The notes under the pieces were generated by a model. It was given only the letters and a program-made list of their open reading frames with translations, was not told where the DNA came from and did no database searches. The translations under genes and the position numbers were made by a program. A stretch of DNA of 64,000 bases. Origin: Undibacterium sp. Jales W-56. GTDB lineage: Bacteria; Pseudomonadota; Gammaproteobacteria; Burkholderiales; Burkholderiaceae_D. Below, piece after piece: positions 46,007-56,522 of the stretch (the first letter of the stretch is position 1; each line of letters starts with the position of its first letter). Location of the stretch: the NCBI RefSeq assembly GCF_025548535.1, contig NZ_JAJLQW010000002.1, positions 124,001 to 188,000 on the forward strand, in the 5' to 3' direction.

Positions 46007-46369
46007 CCCGTACGAAAGAGCTAGATCGAGATTTAAGCAAACCGGCTGCAAGTATTTTTACAGACTGACTGAAAAGATTTTTGCAACATCGGAACCAGGC
46101 AAGGCGAGATTACAGCATCTGAAAGACAACTAACAAGCACTATAGTTCTAACGCAATCAAAGTAAAGTCCAAAACCTCAATGACCGTCAAATGCGTGGAT
46201 CTGGCCAGTTCAGCCCTACTCAAAAAAACAGAGATCTGCCTGAATTTGGCTGACTCACCGGGTTTTCAACGGTATCATTATGTGTTGACCTGCTTGGCAA
46301 GCCCATCAAATGGATGGCTTGCAAAAGCTGGATTTGAACATTGTTTTTACACCACCTCGGAGATGCATC

Positions 46370-47359
46370 ATGGCAAAATCCCCTATGCGCGTTGCTGTTA
46401 CAGGCGCTGCTGGCCAAATCGGCTATTCCCTTTTATTCCGTATCGCCAATGGCGACATGCTGGGCAAAGACCAGCCGGTGATTCTGCAATTGCTGGAAAT
46501 TCCTGACGAAAAAGCGCAAAAGGCGCTCAAAGGCGTCATGATGGAAATCGACGATTGCGCATTCCCCTTGCTGGCCGGCATGACTGCGCACAGCGATCCA
46601 ATGACAGCATTCAAAGATATCGATGTCGCTTTGCTGGTTGGCGCGCGTCCACGCGGCCCAGGCATGGAACGCAAAGACCTGCTGGAAGCCAATGCACAGA
46701 TCTTCACGGTACAAGGTAAAGCCCTGGATGCAGTTGCCTCCCGCAACGTCAAAGTACTGGTCGTCGGCAATCCGGCTAACACCAACGCTTATATCGCCAT
46801 GAAATCCGCACCGGGACTGCCTGCGAAAAACTTCACAGCGATGCTGCGTCTGGATCACAACCGCGCCCTGTCGCAAGTCGCGGCCAAAATCGGCAAGCCA
46901 GTTGCAGCGATTGAAAAACTCTGCGTATGGGGTAACCACTCGCCAACCATGTACGCTGACTATCGCTTCGCAACAGCCGACGGCGCCTCCGTTAAAGACC
47001 TGATCAACGATCAAGTCTGGAACAAAGACGTATTCCTGCCAACGGTTGGCAAACGCGGCGCGGCAATTATCGAAGCGCGCGGCCTGTCTTCCGCTGCATC
47101 CGCAGCGAATGCAGCGATCGACCACGTACGTGACTGGGTGCTCGGCACCAACGGCAAATGGACCACGATGGGCATCGCATCCGACGGTTCCTACGGCATT
47201 CCGGAAGGCACGATGTTCGGCTTCCCTGTGACTACTGAAAATGGTGAATACAAAATTGTTCAAGGCTTGGAAATTGATGAATTCTCCCGTGAACGCATCA
47301 ATCTAACGCTCAAAGAATTGCAAGAAGAGCGTGACGGCGTCAAACACCTGGTTGGCTAA
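46370..47359 (+). CDS. mdh: malate dehydrogenase
   Basis: 329 residues from the ATG at 46370, with CGGAG 7 bases before it; the longer frame from 46310 lacks conservation and a ribosome site. It oxidises malate to oxaloacetate with [26 protein letters not shown] (NAD site), [14 protein letters not shown] (mobile loop arginines), NPANTNA and the catalytic His in [11 protein letters not shown] identify the type shared with cytosolic MDH. A strong hairpin follows the stop. Confidence 0.98.
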   Translation: MAKSPMRVAVTGAAGQIGYSLLFRIANGDMLGKDQPVILQLLEIPDEKAQKALKGVMMEIDDCAFPLLAGMTAHSDPMTAFKDIDVALLVGARPRGPGMERKDLLEANAQIFTVQGKALDAVASRNVKVLVVGNPANTNAYIAMKSAPGLPAKNFTAMLRLDHNRALSQVAAKIGKPVAAIEKLCVWGNHSPTMYADYRFATADGASVKDLINDQVWNKDVFLPTVGKRGAAIIEARGLSSAASAANAAIDHVRDWVLGTNGKWTTMGIASDGSYGIPEGTMFGFPVTTENGEYKIVQGLEIDEFSRERINLTLKELQEERDGVKHLVG

Positions 47360-47368
47360 ATCATCAGG

Positions 47369-47412
47369 AGCTGGTTTGATGAACCTACTACATCAAACCA
47401 GCTAATTATTTT
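47369..47412 (+). terminator. terminator-like hairpin after mdh
   Basis: AGCTGGTTTGATG (47369-47381) pairs with CATCAAACCAGCT (47391-47403) over 13 bp, followed by the T-rich AATTATTTTCTT. It should limit readthrough from mdh into the CitE-like gene. Confidence 0.75.
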
Positions 47413-47426
47413 CTTACAGCGTGACA

Positions 47427-48398
47427 ATGCATCCTTCCCAAGTCTTATTTCAGGATCAGCAACAACCGGTTTTATTACCGGTATGCGACCACTATGCTGG
47501 ATCTGAAAAATTGATGCATAAATCCATCAGCCTACAAAACGATCTCGGCCCGGTATTTGACATCACATTCGATTGTGAAGATGGCGCGGCGGCAGGCAAC
47601 GAAGCTGCACACGCCAGACTAGTCGCCGCTTTGATCGCGTCAGAACAAAACCAATTTCAACGTATCGGCGTGCGCGTGCATGATGTGGACAGCCCTTATT
47701 TTGAACAAGATATTGCACTCATCGCTCCCATCGCGGCAGATAAACTGGCTTACCTGGTTTTACCCAAAGTGAGCGATGCCGGGCAAGTCAGGCAAGCGAT
47801 CGATAGCATCAATCAGCATTTCGCCAGCTACCGGTCAGAGCCTGTACCGGTTCACGTATTGATTGAAACCCACGACGCTTTGGCGCAAGCGCATCAGATC
47901 GCCGCCCTTTCCCAAGTTGCCTGCCTGTCGTTCGGCATCATGGATTTCGTCTCGGCACATTACGGCGCGATTCCCTCAACTGCGATGCGCTCTCCCGGAC
48001 AATTTACCCATCCGTTAGTGATGCGTGCGAAGCTGGAAATCGCCGCCGCCTGCCACCGGTTCGGAAAAGTGGCGTCACACAATGTAACCACAGAAATCAA
48101 AGACACTGCTATTGTCGCGGGTGACGCAACGCGCGCCATTATGGAGTGCGGTTATACCAGGATGTGGAGCATCCATCCCGACCAGATTAAACCGATAATC
48201 AAGGCATTGACGCCGCGGAGTGCCGAGATTAATGAGGCAATCAGCATCCTGAGCGCAGCGCAGCAAAAGGAATGGGGGCCGATACAGTTTAACGGGCGAC
48301 TTCATGACAGGGCGAGTTACCGCTACTATTGGACCCTGCTGAAACGGGCACAGCAAAGTCAGATCGCGCTCCCGGAACAGGGTCATGCTTTAATTTAA
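47427..48398 (+). CDS. CitE-like HpcH/HpaI family lyase (CoA ester lyase)
   Basis: 323 residues from the ATG at 47427; a GTG two codons upstream is in frame, and neither has a clear ribosome site. It is a TIM-barrel enzyme of the citrate lyase beta/malyl-CoA lyase family. FDITFDCEDGAAAGNE (metal-binding Asp/Glu), the conserved Arg in RIGVRVHD, and LIETHDALAQAHQIAAL and LSFGIMDFVSAHYG are recognisable. Whether it acts on citramalyl-, malyl- or another CoA ester is open. The mdh - CitE-like - acnA order is typical for Burkholderiales. Confidence 0.85.
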   Translation: MHPSQVLFQDQQQPVLLPVCDHYAGSEKLMHKSISLQNDLGPVFDITFDCEDGAAAGNEAAHARLVAALIASEQNQFQRIGVRVHDVDSPYFEQDIALIAPIAADKLAYLVLPKVSDAGQVRQAIDSINQHFASYRSEPVPVHVLIETHDALAQAHQIAALSQVACLSFGIMDFVSAHYGAIPSTAMRSPGQFTHPLVMRAKLEIAAACHRFGKVASHNVTTEIKDTAIVAGDATRAIMECGYTRMWSIHPDQIKPIIKALTPRSAEINEAISILSAAQQKEWGPIQFNGRLHDRASYRYYWTLLKRAQQSQIALPEQGHALI

Positions 48399-48435
48399 TT
48401 AAACAGCAATCAACATAAGATTTACGGAGATTCAG

Positions 48436-48933
48436 ATGAAGCAATTTTTACACCTCATTAGCTGCATTATTTTGGCCACCGGAATGCTGCATTTATCAGC
48501 CCATGCTGATACAACGCCAGCGACTAAAGCGAAAGTACCGGCAAAGAAGACCGCCAAAGCAGCGGAAAAACCGGCCGCAGCCCCGGTCGCTCTCGACGAT
48601 GACGACGGCGAACCCGATGTTCAAGAAAGCAAAACCTTTGAATACAAATGCGAACTCGGCAATGTATTGACGATGTACACCAACGTCGACGATGACAAGC
48701 ATATGGCGATGCGCTGGAAAAAACGCCTGTATCGACTGACGCGCATGGAAACAACGACAGGTGCGCACCGTTTTGAAAATCGTAAAGCCGGCCTCCTCTG
48801 GATCGGCATTCCCGCCAAGGGTCTGCTGCTGGATTCGCATCGCGGTCAGCAATTGGCGAATGAATGCAAAACCACCGATCAAATCATTGCCGAGGCAGAG
48901 CTGAAAGCGGAAGCCGCGGCACACGCGAAATAA
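48436..48933 (+). CDS. secreted MliC-like protein (putative lysozyme inhibitor fold)
   Basis: 165 residues. A signal peptide (residues ~5-24, ending SAHAD) is followed by a Lys/Ala/Pro linker, then residues ~68-148: EYKCELGN, MRWKKRLYRLTRMETTTGAHRF, LLWIGIPAKGLLLD and a closing NEC. This order of a YxC strand, W-x-x-x-x-Y-x-L, TGA-x-x-F, W-x-x-x-x-x-K-G and terminal Cys resembles the MliC/PliC C-type lysozyme inhibitor fold, with the two cysteines bridged. Inhibitor activity is not shown. AcGGAG precedes the ATG. It lies between the CitE-like gene and acnA. Confidence 0.75.
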   Translation: MKQFLHLISCIILATGMLHLSAHADTTPATKAKVPAKKTAKAAEKPAAAPVALDDDDGEPDVQESKTFEYKCELGNVLTMYTNVDDDKHMAMRWKKRLYRLTRMETTTGAHRFENRKAGLLWIGIPAKGLLLDSHRGQQLANECKTTDQIIAEAELKAEAAAHAK

Positions 48934-49055
48934 ATGTTGATATTAAGTTTAGAAATTAAGTTTTAGAAATGCAGTAAAGATTGTAAATAGTACGAACAGT
49001 AATAAGTAAGACGATTAGTTTTGATGATTGATTTTCGTAAAAATAAGGAACAGCC

Positions 49056-51791
49056 ATGAGCCAAAATGCGTATAAAGATGCATTCAAAACCCTGAAAGAT
49101 TTCAAGATTTCAGACTCCAAAAAAGGTAAGTTTTATTCCCTGCCCGCTCTGGAAAAAAATCTGGGGGCGAAAATCTCACGCTTGCCAGTATCGATTCGCG
49201 TGGTATTGGAATCGGTCTTGCGTAACTGCGACGGTAAAAAAGTAACGGAAGAGCACGTCAGGCAGCTCGCCAACTGGAGCGCCAATGCTGATCGCACCGA
49301 TGAAATCCCCTTCGTGGTCTCGCGCGTTGTATTGCAAGATTTTACTGGCGTCCCACTGCTGGCTGACTTAGCTGCAATGCGTAACGTCGCCGCCAAACAA
49401 GGCAAAAATCCCAAAAATATCGAACCATTGGTTCCCGTGGATTTGGTGGTCGACCACTCTGTACAAATCGATCATTTCCGCGAAAAGAAAGCGCTGGACC
49501 TGAATATGAAACTCGAATTCGCTCGCAATAACGAGCGCTATCAGTTCATGAAATGGGGTATGCAAGCATTCGATACATTCGGCGTGGTTCCACCCGGCTT
49601 CGGTATCGTCCACCAGGTCAACCTGGAATATCTGGCACGCGGCGTACACAAAATCAAAGATGCGAAGAAAAACGACATCTACTACCCTGACACATTGGTA
49701 GGCACCGATTCCCACACCACCATGATCAACGGTATCGGCGTCGTCGGCTGGGGCGTGGGCGGTATCGAAGCGGAAGCCGGCATGCTCGGTCAGCCGGTGT
49801 ACTTCCTGACCCCGGACGTGGTCGGCGTCAACCTGACCGGCGCATTGCGCGAAGGCTGCACCGCAACGGATCTGGTACTGACCATCACAGAATTGCTGCG
49901 CAAAGCAAAAGTCGTTGGCAAATTCGTTGAGTTCTTCGGCGAAGGCACACGTACCTTGTCGCTGACAGATCGCGCAACCATCGCCAATATGGCGCCGGAA
50001 TACGGCGCAACGATGGGTTTCTTCCCGGTCGATGAAGCAACGATTGATTACTTCAAAGGTACAGGCCGCACCAAGGCTGAGATCGACGCTTTCGAAGGCT
50101 ATTTCAAAGCTCAGAAAATGTTCGGCATTCCAAAAGCTGGCGAGATCGACTACACCACTGAAATCTCTCTCGATCTTTCTTCAGTTGCTCCATCGTTAGC
50201 CGGCCCCAAGCGTCCACAAGACCGTATCGAAATCGGCAATGTCAAATCGACTTTCGCCGATCTGTTCGCCAAACCGACTTCTGAAAACGGCTTCAACAAA
50301 AAAGCCGAAGATCTGGATGCGGTATACACCAACTCAGATAACGTTAAAGTCAAAAACGGCGACGTACTGATCGCTGCGATCACCTCTTGCACCAATACGT
50401 CCAATCCTAGCGTCTTGCTGGCGGCCGGTCTGCTGGCGAAAAAAGCGGTGGAAGCCGGCCTGAAAGTAGCGCCTCATATTAAAACATCCCTGGCGCCTGG
50501 CTCCCGCGTTGTGACCAAGTATCTGGAAGCGGCAGGCTTGCTGCCTTACCTGGAAAAACTCGGCTTCGGCGTGACAGCGTATGGTTGCACCACCTGTATC
50601 GGCAATGCCGGCGATCTGACACCAGCAATGAACGAAGCGATTGTCGCCAACGATATCGTGGCGTCTGCCATCCTGTCCGGCAACCGTAACTTCGAAGCGC
50701 GGATTCATCCGAACATCCGCTCCAATTTCCTGGCATCTCCACCATTGGTCGTGGCTTACGCGATCGCTGGCAACATGACCAGAGATCTGATGACTGAACC
50801 AGTCGGCCGCGTCAAAGGCAAAGATATTTTCCTGGGCGACATCTGGCCCACCAGTGCAGAAATCCAGAAGTTAATGAAGTTCGCGATGAACTCCAAGACC
50901 TTCAAAGATAATTATGCTGACGTCAAAGGCGCACCGGGCAAATTGTGGGAAAACATCAAAGGCGTGGCAGAAGGTCAAGTGTACGACTGGCCGACATCGA
51001 CTTATATCGCTGAACCACCATTCTTCGCTGACTTCACGATGGAACCCAAAGCGGCGGCGACTGGCATCACAGGCGCACGTGCCCTCGGCGTATTCGGCGA
51101 CTCGATCACAACTGACCACATCTCCCCGGCCGGCTCGATCAAAGAATCCAGTCCGGCTGGCAAGTGGCTGAAAGAAAACGGCGTATTGAAAGCCGACTTC
51201 AACTCCTACGGCTCACGTCGCGGCAACCACGAGATCATGATGCGCGGCACCTTTGCGAATGTGCGCATCAAGAACCTGATGATCCCGGCGAAGGAAGACG
51301 GTTCCCGCGTGGAAGGCGGCGAAACCCTGTTCCAGCCGACTGGCGAACCGATGGCGATCTACGATGCGGCGATGAAGTACGTTGCCGAAGGCACGCCAAC
51401 CATGATCTTCGGCGGCGAAGAGTACGGTACCGGCTCATCCCGTGACTGGGCCGCCAAAGGCACGCAATTACTCGGCGTAAAAGCCGTGATCGCGCGCTCA
51501 TTCGAGCGCATCCACCGTTCGAATCTGGTCGGTATGGGCGTGTTGCCTTTGCAATTCCTCGGCACTGACAGCGTTGATTCTTTAGGTATCACAGGCACAG
51601 AATCGTATGACCTGAAAGGTATCGAGGACGACATCAAGCCACAGCAACAAGTGACGCTGGTGATCAACCGCGCCAACGGCGACAAGCAAGAAGTCAAGGT
51701 CTTGCTGCGTATCGATACACCGATCGAAGTGGACTATTACAAGCACGGCGGCATCTTGCCATTCGTCTTGCGTCAATTGCTGGCGGCCTAA
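49056..51791 (+). CDS. acnA: aconitate hydratase A
   Basis: 911 residues, the AcnA/IRP1-like length. It isomerises citrate to isocitrate with a [4Fe-4S] cluster. The cluster cysteines are in [14 protein letters not shown] and [38 protein letters not shown] and the C-terminal swivel domain with [16 protein letters not shown] are present. It closes the plus-strand TCA half (mdh, CitE-like, MliC-like, acnA) and has a strong terminator. The 5' region 48940-48990 is AT-rich with a doubled TTAAGTTT-AGAAAT element of unknown meaning. Confidence 0.98.
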   Translation: MSQNAYKDAFKTLKDFKISDSKKGKFYSLPALEKNLGAKISRLPVSIRVVLESVLRNCDGKKVTEEHVRQLANWSANADRTDEIPFVVSRVVLQDFTGVPLLADLAAMRNVAAKQGKNPKNIEPLVPVDLVVDHSVQIDHFREKKALDLNMKLEFARNNERYQFMKWGMQAFDTFGVVPPGFGIVHQVNLEYLARGVHKIKDAKKNDIYYPDTLVGTDSHTTMINGIGVVGWGVGGIEAEAGMLGQPVYFLTPDVVGVNLTGALREGCTATDLVLTITELLRKAKVVGKFVEFFGEGTRTLSLTDRATIANMAPEYGATMGFFPVDEATIDYFKGTGRTKAEIDAFEGYFKAQKMFGIPKAGEIDYTTEISLDLSSVAPSLAGPKRPQDRIEIGNVKSTFADLFAKPTSENGFNKKAEDLDAVYTNSDNVKVKNGDVLIAAITSCTNTSNPSVLLAAGLLAKKAVEAGLKVAPHIKTSLAPGSRVVTKYLEAAGLLPYLEKLGFGVTAYGCTTCIGNAGDLTPAMNEAIVANDIVASAILSGNRNFEARIHPNIRSNFLASPPLVVAYAIAGNMTRDLMTEPVGRVKGKDIFLGDIWPTSAEIQKLMKFAMNSKTFKDNYADVKGAPGKLWENIKGVAEGQVYDWPTSTYIAEPPFFADFTMEPKAAATGITGARALGVFGDSITTDHISPAGSIKESSPAGKWLKENGVLKADFNSYGSRRGNHEIMMRGTFANVRIKNLMIPAKEDGSRVEGGETLFQPTGEPMAIYDAAMKYVAEGTPTMIFGGEEYGTGSSRDWAAKGTQLLGVKAVIARSFERIHRSNLVGMGVLPLQFLGTDSVDSLGITGTESYDLKGIEDDIKPQQQVTLVINRANGDKQEVKVLLRIDTPIEVDYYKHGGILPFVLRQLLAA

Positions 51792-51879
51792 TCAGCTTCT
51801 GATTGCTGCGTCTATTCACGCTGATGGACTCTGTTGATCGACTGCTCTGCTAGCTTCGGCTTGGAGGCGCATTACTCAC

Positions 51880-51908
51880 AAAGGGCCGGATATATTCCGG
51901 CCCTTTTT
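51880..51908 (+). terminator. intrinsic terminator of acnA
   Basis: AAGGGCCGGA and TCCGGCCCTT form a 10-bp GC-rich stem ending in TTTTT, 88 bp after the stop codon of acnA. Confidence 0.9.
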
Positions 51909-52028
51909 CATTATCGGATTATGAAAGAATCATGTAAGTCTTCAGGCGTAGCCTCTCTCAACTTAGGCTAATTGATGCATGCATTCGCTCAGCTAGTCCG
52001 CCGATCATATTAAAACCAAGGAGATCTT

Positions 52029-52265
52029 ATGTGGAAAATTGCCGTTGCCTTTATCGTATTTGCGGGAGCCGCTTTATTTTTTATTTTTAAAGCTGGCGAC
52101 AAGGTCGATATGCAAGGTGAAGCGGGCGGTCACGACATGGCAGAAGTGCATGCCGCTAGTGCCGCAGCATCTGCGCCTGTCTCTGTCGAAGCGACTGCTT
52201 CGTCCATGTCAACAACATCAGCGACACCAGCCAGCGCAACTGCGGCGACTGCTGCATCGAAATAA
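52029..52265 (+). CDS. small membrane-anchored Ala/Ser/Thr-rich protein
   Basis: 78 residues with a strong ribosome site (AAGGAG, 7 bases before the ATG). Residues 3-20 (KIAVAFIVFAGAALFFIF) are one membrane helix. The rest is polar, HDMAEVHAA followed by a low-complexity Ala/Ser/Thr tail, presumably periplasmic. No family is recognised. It is a single-gene unit between two terminators. Confidence 0.7.
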   Translation: MWKIAVAFIVFAGAALFFIFKAGDKVDMQGEAGGHDMAEVHAASAAASAPVSVEATASSMSTTSATPASATAATAASK

Positions 52266-52315
52266 ACTAGAATAAATTTTGAATAGGTTTGCACAAATAC
52301 GTCAAACGTATGAAA

Positions 52316-52346
52316 TAAAAAATCCGATATCCCTCATCGGATTTTT
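52316..52346 (+). terminator. intrinsic terminator of the small membrane protein gene
   Basis: AAAAATCCGAT and ATCGGATTTTT pair around a 7-base loop, about 50 bp past the stop. The A-run on the left makes it usable from both sides. Confidence 0.85.
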
Positions 52347-52502
52347 GCTTATTCTGCCTTATTGACGGGTTCAGTTTATTGCTGGGTCATACGGAATAAA
52401 ATAATATACTCCCTGTTATTTCAAGAAAATATACCAGATTGCGCTTTATTTTATTGCGATCAAAAAATATACCCTGTACCAGTATATAAATACCGGTTTA
52501 AT

Positions 52503-52988
52503 TTAATCATTTTCCTGCGGTAGCGCAATGGTACGCAATTGAAACCGCCCATCGTCATTAAACAACCAGGTTTCTATCAACTCCAATCGCCCATTCTTCA
52601 CCAGATACGATGCGGGTTTGGGGAAAGGCGCACTGTTACGCAGGCTTGCCAGGGCCGTTTTCTCCGCTGCCCTGTCCTGATTGGTCCGCATCAATTCGCT
52701 ACTCAGCAACTTGCCATCGGCGTTCATGGCAAATTTGACGACGATCACTGCCCGCAGCAAGGCTTGCGGACGTTCCGAATAGGTCGCACTGGCGTTCTCA
52801 CGACTGATATGCTGCGCCAGGTCTTTTTTATAGCCGTTCAAGGTAAAGGCGGACGACGTTGTGGATTTCGGTGCCGACGGTTTTTTTGCCTCTTGCGGCA
52901 CACCTGGCTTGCCGGCCTCGTCCAATGGACGGCTCGCACATCCGGCAAGCAGGCACAAAAGAAAAAGACTGAGTTTTGAACGCTGCAT
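52503..52988 (-). CDS. lipoprotein with TonB C-terminal-like domain
   Basis: 161 residues from the ATG at 52988, which has GGAGGTG just before it. The signal peptide ends in the lipobox LLAGC, so the mature protein starts with a lipidated Cys. After a Pro/Lys/Ser linker, residues ~50-155 read YKKDLAQHISRENASATYSERPQ, VIVVKFAMNADGKLLSSELMRT and APFPKPASYL. That is the layout of TonB/TolA C-terminal domains (a G-K-V-x-x-x-x-V-x-x-S strand and PFP-x-P). No TonB system is nearby; the role is unknown. Confidence 0.8.
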   Translation of the reverse strand: MQRSKLSLFLLCLLAGCASRPLDEAGKPGVPQEAKKPSAPKSTTSSAFTLNGYKKDLAQHISRENASATYSERPQALLRAVIVVKFAMNADGKLLSSELMRTNQDRAAEKTALASLRNSAPFPKPASYLVKNGRLELIETWLFNDDGRFQLRTIALPQEND

Positions 52989-53039
52989 TTTCACCTCCAA
53001 TTACTGCTACTGATGATCGATTTAATCACACAACGCTGG

Positions 53040-54224
53040 TCAGGCGTGCAGAGTCGCCAAGGCATGTTCGATATCACTGATCAAGTCTTGCGGGTCTTCC
53101 AGTCCGATATTGAAGCGCACCAAAATACCCTGATGCGGCCAATGCCGGCGCATGTGTTGAATCCGGTAAGGCACACACAAACTATGCGCCCCACCCCAGC
53201 TAAATCCAATTTTAAATAAGGTCAGCGCCTCGACAAAGCGATCTGTCTGAGCTTCGGTATAACGGGCGTCAAACAAGACTGAAAACAAACCGCCAGCCCC
53301 TTTAAAATCGCGCTTCCATATCGCATGCCCCGGGCAATCCGGCAAGGCGGGATGCAAGACCTTGCTGATCTCGGGTCGGGTCGTCAACCAGTTTGCGACC
53401 TGACGCGCACTGGCATCATGCGCATCGAAACGCAATTTCAAGGTCGGCAAATTGCGCAGCACCAGATACGCATCATCCATCCCGACCCCGAAGCCCAAAT
53501 GCATATGCGCCGCCTGCAAGCGGCTATTCAATGCCTGGTCACGCGTAATCACCGCGCCCATCAAGACATCCGAGCCGCCGCTTTGATATTTAGTCAGCGC
53601 CTGCATGACGATATCGACCCCATACTCAAACGCGGGAAAAGCAAAACCGGCCGACCAGGTATTGTCCAATGCAACCAAAACGCCTTTTGCGTGCGCTGCG
53701 ACACAGATCGCCGGAATATCCGGCACTTCCATCGTGACCGATCCCGGTGCTTCAGTCCAAATTAATTTAGTGTTATTCAGGATCAGTTCCGAGATACCGG
53801 CGCCGATCAGCGGATCGTAATAACGGGCGCTGATACCGAAGCTGCGCGCCAGCCAGTTACCGAGTTCACGATTCGGGTTATACACATTATCCGGGATCAG
53901 GACGTCATCGCCACTTTGCAAGAACGCCATATCAACCAGGGTAATCGCAGCCAGGCCACTGGGCGCCAGCAGACAGTATTCACCCTGCTCTATCTCGGCC
54001 AGTCTTGCTTCCAAGGTAAAACTGGTCGGCGTGCCATGCAAGCCATAGGTGTAAGCGGACTTATTTTGCCAATTGCGTTCACGCATCGCCGCCACGTTTT
54101 TAAACAGGACGGTTGAGGCATGATGGATCCCCACTGGAAATGCCGCAAATCCTTCCGGCGCCACGTAATCGGAATGGATCAATGCTGTATTGCCACCTTG
54201 TTTTTTGCTGGAAGTCATAGTCAT
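53040..54224 (-). CDS. metC: cystathionine beta-lyase-like PLP enzyme
   Basis: 394 residues from the ATG at 54224 (ATGs at 54224 and 54218 and a TTG at 54236 are in frame; none has a ribosome site). It belongs to the Cys/Met metabolism fold type I family. APSGLAAITLVDMAFLQSGDDVLIPDNVYNPNRE and ALDNTWSAGFAFPAFEYGVDIVMQALTKYQSGGSD contain the PLP Asp and the Schiff-base Lys (TKYQSGGSD), which fit the MetC branch. It cleaves cystathionine to homocysteine, pyruvate and ammonia. It stands alone. Confidence 0.88.
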   Translation of the reverse strand: MTMTSSKKQGGNTALIHSDYVAPEGFAAFPVGIHHASTVLFKNVAAMRERNWQNKSAYTYGLHGTPTSFTLEARLAEIEQGEYCLLAPSGLAAITLVDMAFLQSGDDVLIPDNVYNPNRELGNWLARSFGISARYYDPLIGAGISELILNNTKLIWTEAPGSVTMEVPDIPAICVAAHAKGVLVALDNTWSAGFAFPAFEYGVDIVMQALTKYQSGGSDVLMGAVITRDQALNSRLQAAHMHLGFGVGMDDAYLVLRNLPTLKLRFDAHDASARQVANWLTTRPEISKVLHPALPDCPGHAIWKRDFKGAGGLFSVLFDARYTEAQTDRFVEALTLFKIGFSWGGAHSLCVPYRIQHMRRHWPHQGILVRFNIGLEDPQDLISDIEHALATLHA

Positions 54225-54582
54225 TATCGATGTCAACGGAATGCATTTCAGGAAGAATACGACAAGCCATTTTACGACATTTGGTCTGCTTCAAAACGAA
54301 TAATACGACAACACTATTGCACTCCCGATCGGAGGGAATGCGCGCTATCCGGTTCACTTAAAGTGCGGCAAACACCAGGGAAAGATAATTCTGTTCAGGC
54401 AAACAGAGATCGGGCATTTATCTTTCCAGCGCGGGCGGCATCCGGCAGCGTTCTGCCAGAAACACTGGATCGCCGTCTTCGCAGGGATCACCGCCATTAA
54501 CCGCAACGAGAGCCTGACTTAAAAATGGATCCCAAAAAACCGATTGCATGATGATCAAAGACAGCGGCAAATTATTTGATAT
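54225..54582. other. 358-bp intergenic region, no supported gene
   Basis: It lies between the start of metC and the end of the small secreted-protein gene. Frames on either strand lack ribosome sites and recognisable motifs; the 54120-54500 plus frame is mostly antisense to metC. Nothing structured stands out. Confidence 0.4.
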
Positions 54583-55059
54583 CTATCGTTTTTTGCTTGA
54601 TTTAGCAGGCACGACAGTGGCAGAAGAATCCGCTGCCGGCATCATTTCCAAGACAAAATCCTTCACCACTTTGCCATCGTCGGATTGCCATTTGCCACGC
54701 AAAATTTTGCCCTCGAGCTTGCCATCCCATTGGCCTGAAACGTCAATACCATCCTCGGACTCCTCCATGCTGAGCACATCTCCGGTGACTTCACCTGCCA
54801 ACAGAATCTTATTGCCCTTATTGCGGCTGCTGCCGATCACCAAGTAATCGCCTTCAACGCTATCAATATCTTCGACCTTGGGTTGAAGACGCATCTGTAC
54901 AACATCATCGCCCAACTTGCCGCGCCACTGATGCAACTGTTTGAGGATAGCAACGCCGCCGGATTTAGCTGGCGGCGCTGCCTGCGCATAGACTGCAGAT
55001 GAGGAAGCCAAACACATTACGGCGACGATGCCGCAGATTTTCAATTGAACTTTAGACAT
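54583..55059 (-). CDS. secreted protein, unknown function
   Basis: 158 residues from the ATG at 55059, four bases after the rimO stop; the upstream frame would overlap rimO. A signal peptide (residues ~7-26, ending AVYAQA) is visible. The mature part is beta-rich (YLVIGSSRNKGNKILLAGEVTGDVLSMEES, GQWDGKLEGKILRGKWQSDDGKVV) with the Gly/Trp spacing of a small lipocalin-like or META-like barrel, followed by a basic Ser/Lys tail. No firm family assignment. It is probably co-transcribed with rimO. Confidence 0.75.
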   Translation of the reverse strand: MSKVQLKICGIVAVMCLASSSAVYAQAAPPAKSGGVAILKQLHQWRGKLGDDVVQMRLQPKVEDIDSVEGDYLVIGSSRNKGNKILLAGEVTGDVLSMEESEDGIDVSGQWDGKLEGKILRGKWQSDDGKVVKDFVLEMMPAADSSATVVPAKSSKKR

Positions 55060-55063
55060 CGGA

Positions 55064-56452
55064 CTATACTGCCTCGCCCCACAAATCATGCGCATCTGCG
55101 GCAGTGATAAGCACATCGGCAAACTCGCCCACCTTCAATTTGCGATGCGGCTCGAATGGCGGTTTCACATATACGACGCCATCGATTTCAGGCGCATCGG
55201 CAGCAGAACGCCCGACTCCGCCACTACGGTCGATTTCATCAATCAGGACACGCAGGGTTTTTCCGATTTTGGCTTGCAGACGTTTTTTAGAAATGCCCTC
55301 TTGCAGTTCCATGACACGGCGGCGGCGATCTTCACGGATATCATCAGGTACGGGATCCGCCAGTGCATTGGCTGTCGCGCCTTCGACCGGGGAATAAGCA
55401 AAACATCCAAGGCGGTCAATTTCAGCTTCTTTGAGGAAGTCCAGCAAATACGCGAATTCCTCTTCCGTTTCGCCAGGGAAGCCGGCGATGAAGGTCGAGC
55501 GGATCGTAATCTCCGGGCACATCTCACGCCATGCGCGAATACGCTCGATATTTTTTTCGCCACTGGCCGGACGCTTCATACGCTTCAGGACATCTGGGTG
55601 CGCATGTTGCAGCGGCACGTCCAGATAAGGCAAAACGTGACCGTTGTTCATGAAAGGAATGATTTGGTCAACATGCGGGTAGGGATACACATAATGCAAA
55701 CGCACCCAGGAGTTGTATTGCTTAGCCAGATCACCCAGCGCCTCGACCAATTGCGTCATATGGGTTTTGACTGGCTTACCGTTCCAGAAACCCATGCGGA
55801 ACTTCACATCCACGCCATAGGCACTGGTGTCCTGGGAAATCACCAGCAATTCTTTGACGCCGGCTTTGAATAAGTTTTCGGCTTCGAGCATGACATCCGC
55901 AATCGGACGCGACACCAGATCGCCGCGCATCGAGGGGATAATGCAAAAACTGCAGCGATGGTTGCAGCCTTCGGAGATTTTCAGATAGGCAAAGTGCTTC
56001 GGCGTCAGCTTGACGCCCTGCGCAGGTACCAGATCGATGAAAGGCTCATGCGGTTTAGGTAAATGGATATGCACGGCGTCCATGACTTCACCCAATGCAT
56101 GCGGCCCGGTGACGGCCAGTACTTTGGGATGAACCGACATAATCATGTCGTTACCATTGGCATCTTTTTTCGCACCCAGACAACCCGTTACGATCACCTT
56201 GCCATTTTCAGCCAGCGCCTCACCAATCGCATCGAGAGACTCCTGAACCGCGGCATCAATAAAGCCGCAGGTATTCACAATCACCAGGTCGGCACCTTCG
56301 TAGGACTTCGCCGTATCGTAGCCCTCAGCACGCAATTGCGTCAGGATTTGCTCAGAATCGACCAGCGCTTTTGGGCAACCGAGGGAGACAAAACCAACTT
56401 TGGGATTGATAGCCGACGGCGTAATCGTCTGGATGGGAGTAGTAATAGACAT
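55064..56452 (-). CDS. rimO: ribosomal protein S12 methylthiotransferase RimO
   Basis: 462 residues from the ATG at 56452; a TTG six codons upstream is in frame. It methylthiolates Asp88 of ribosomal protein S12 using two [4Fe-4S] clusters. The N-terminal UPF0004 cysteines are in [18 protein letters not shown] and VTGCLGAK; the radical SAM cysteines are in [21 protein letters not shown]-terminal TRAM domain follows. The ATG has no ribosome site but lies 6 bases after a 12-bp hairpin. Confidence 0.96.
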   Translation of the reverse strand: MSITTPIQTITPSAINPKVGFVSLGCPKALVDSEQILTQLRAEGYDTAKSYEGADLVIVNTCGFIDAAVQESLDAIGEALAENGKVIVTGCLGAKKDANGNDMIMSVHPKVLAVTGPHALGEVMDAVHIHLPKPHEPFIDLVPAQGVKLTPKHFAYLKISEGCNHRCSFCIIPSMRGDLVSRPIADVMLEAENLFKAGVKELLVISQDTSAYGVDVKFRMGFWNGKPVKTHMTQLVEALGDLAKQYNSWVRLHYVYPYPHVDQIIPFMNNGHVLPYLDVPLQHAHPDVLKRMKRPASGEKNIERIRAWREMCPEITIRSTFIAGFPGETEEEFAYLLDFLKEAEIDRLGCFAYSPVEGATANALADPVPDDIREDRRRRVMELQEGISKKRLQAKIGKTLRVLIDEIDRSGGVGRSAADAPEIDGVVYVKPPFEPHRKLKVGEFADVLITAADAHDLWGEAV

Positions 56453-56458
56453 AATGAA

Positions 56459-56494
56459 GAAGAGGTACAAAGCAATCCGCTATTGTACCTCTTC
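56459..56494 (-). promoter_or_regulatory. 12-bp hairpin just before the rimO start codon
   Basis: On the minus strand GAAGAGGTACAA (56494-56483) and TTGTACCTCTTC (56470-56459) pair perfectly around a 12-base loop. The stem ends 6 bases before the rimO ATG and begins 28 bases after the phaR stop. No U-run follows, so it may be a translational control hairpin or a 3' element of phaR mRNA. Confidence 0.55.
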
Positions 56495-56522
56495 CTAGGA
56501 CTCTCTTATTTCTAGTATTGAC

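Noticed and set aside
46433..47263. 276-codon minus-strand ORF
   Set aside because: It is antisense to mdh, with Cys/Arg-rich shadow composition.
54120..54500. 126-codon plus-strand ORF reaching into the gap downstream
   Set aside because: Its first third is antisense to metC, and the rest has no motif, ribosome site or codon pattern of a gene.
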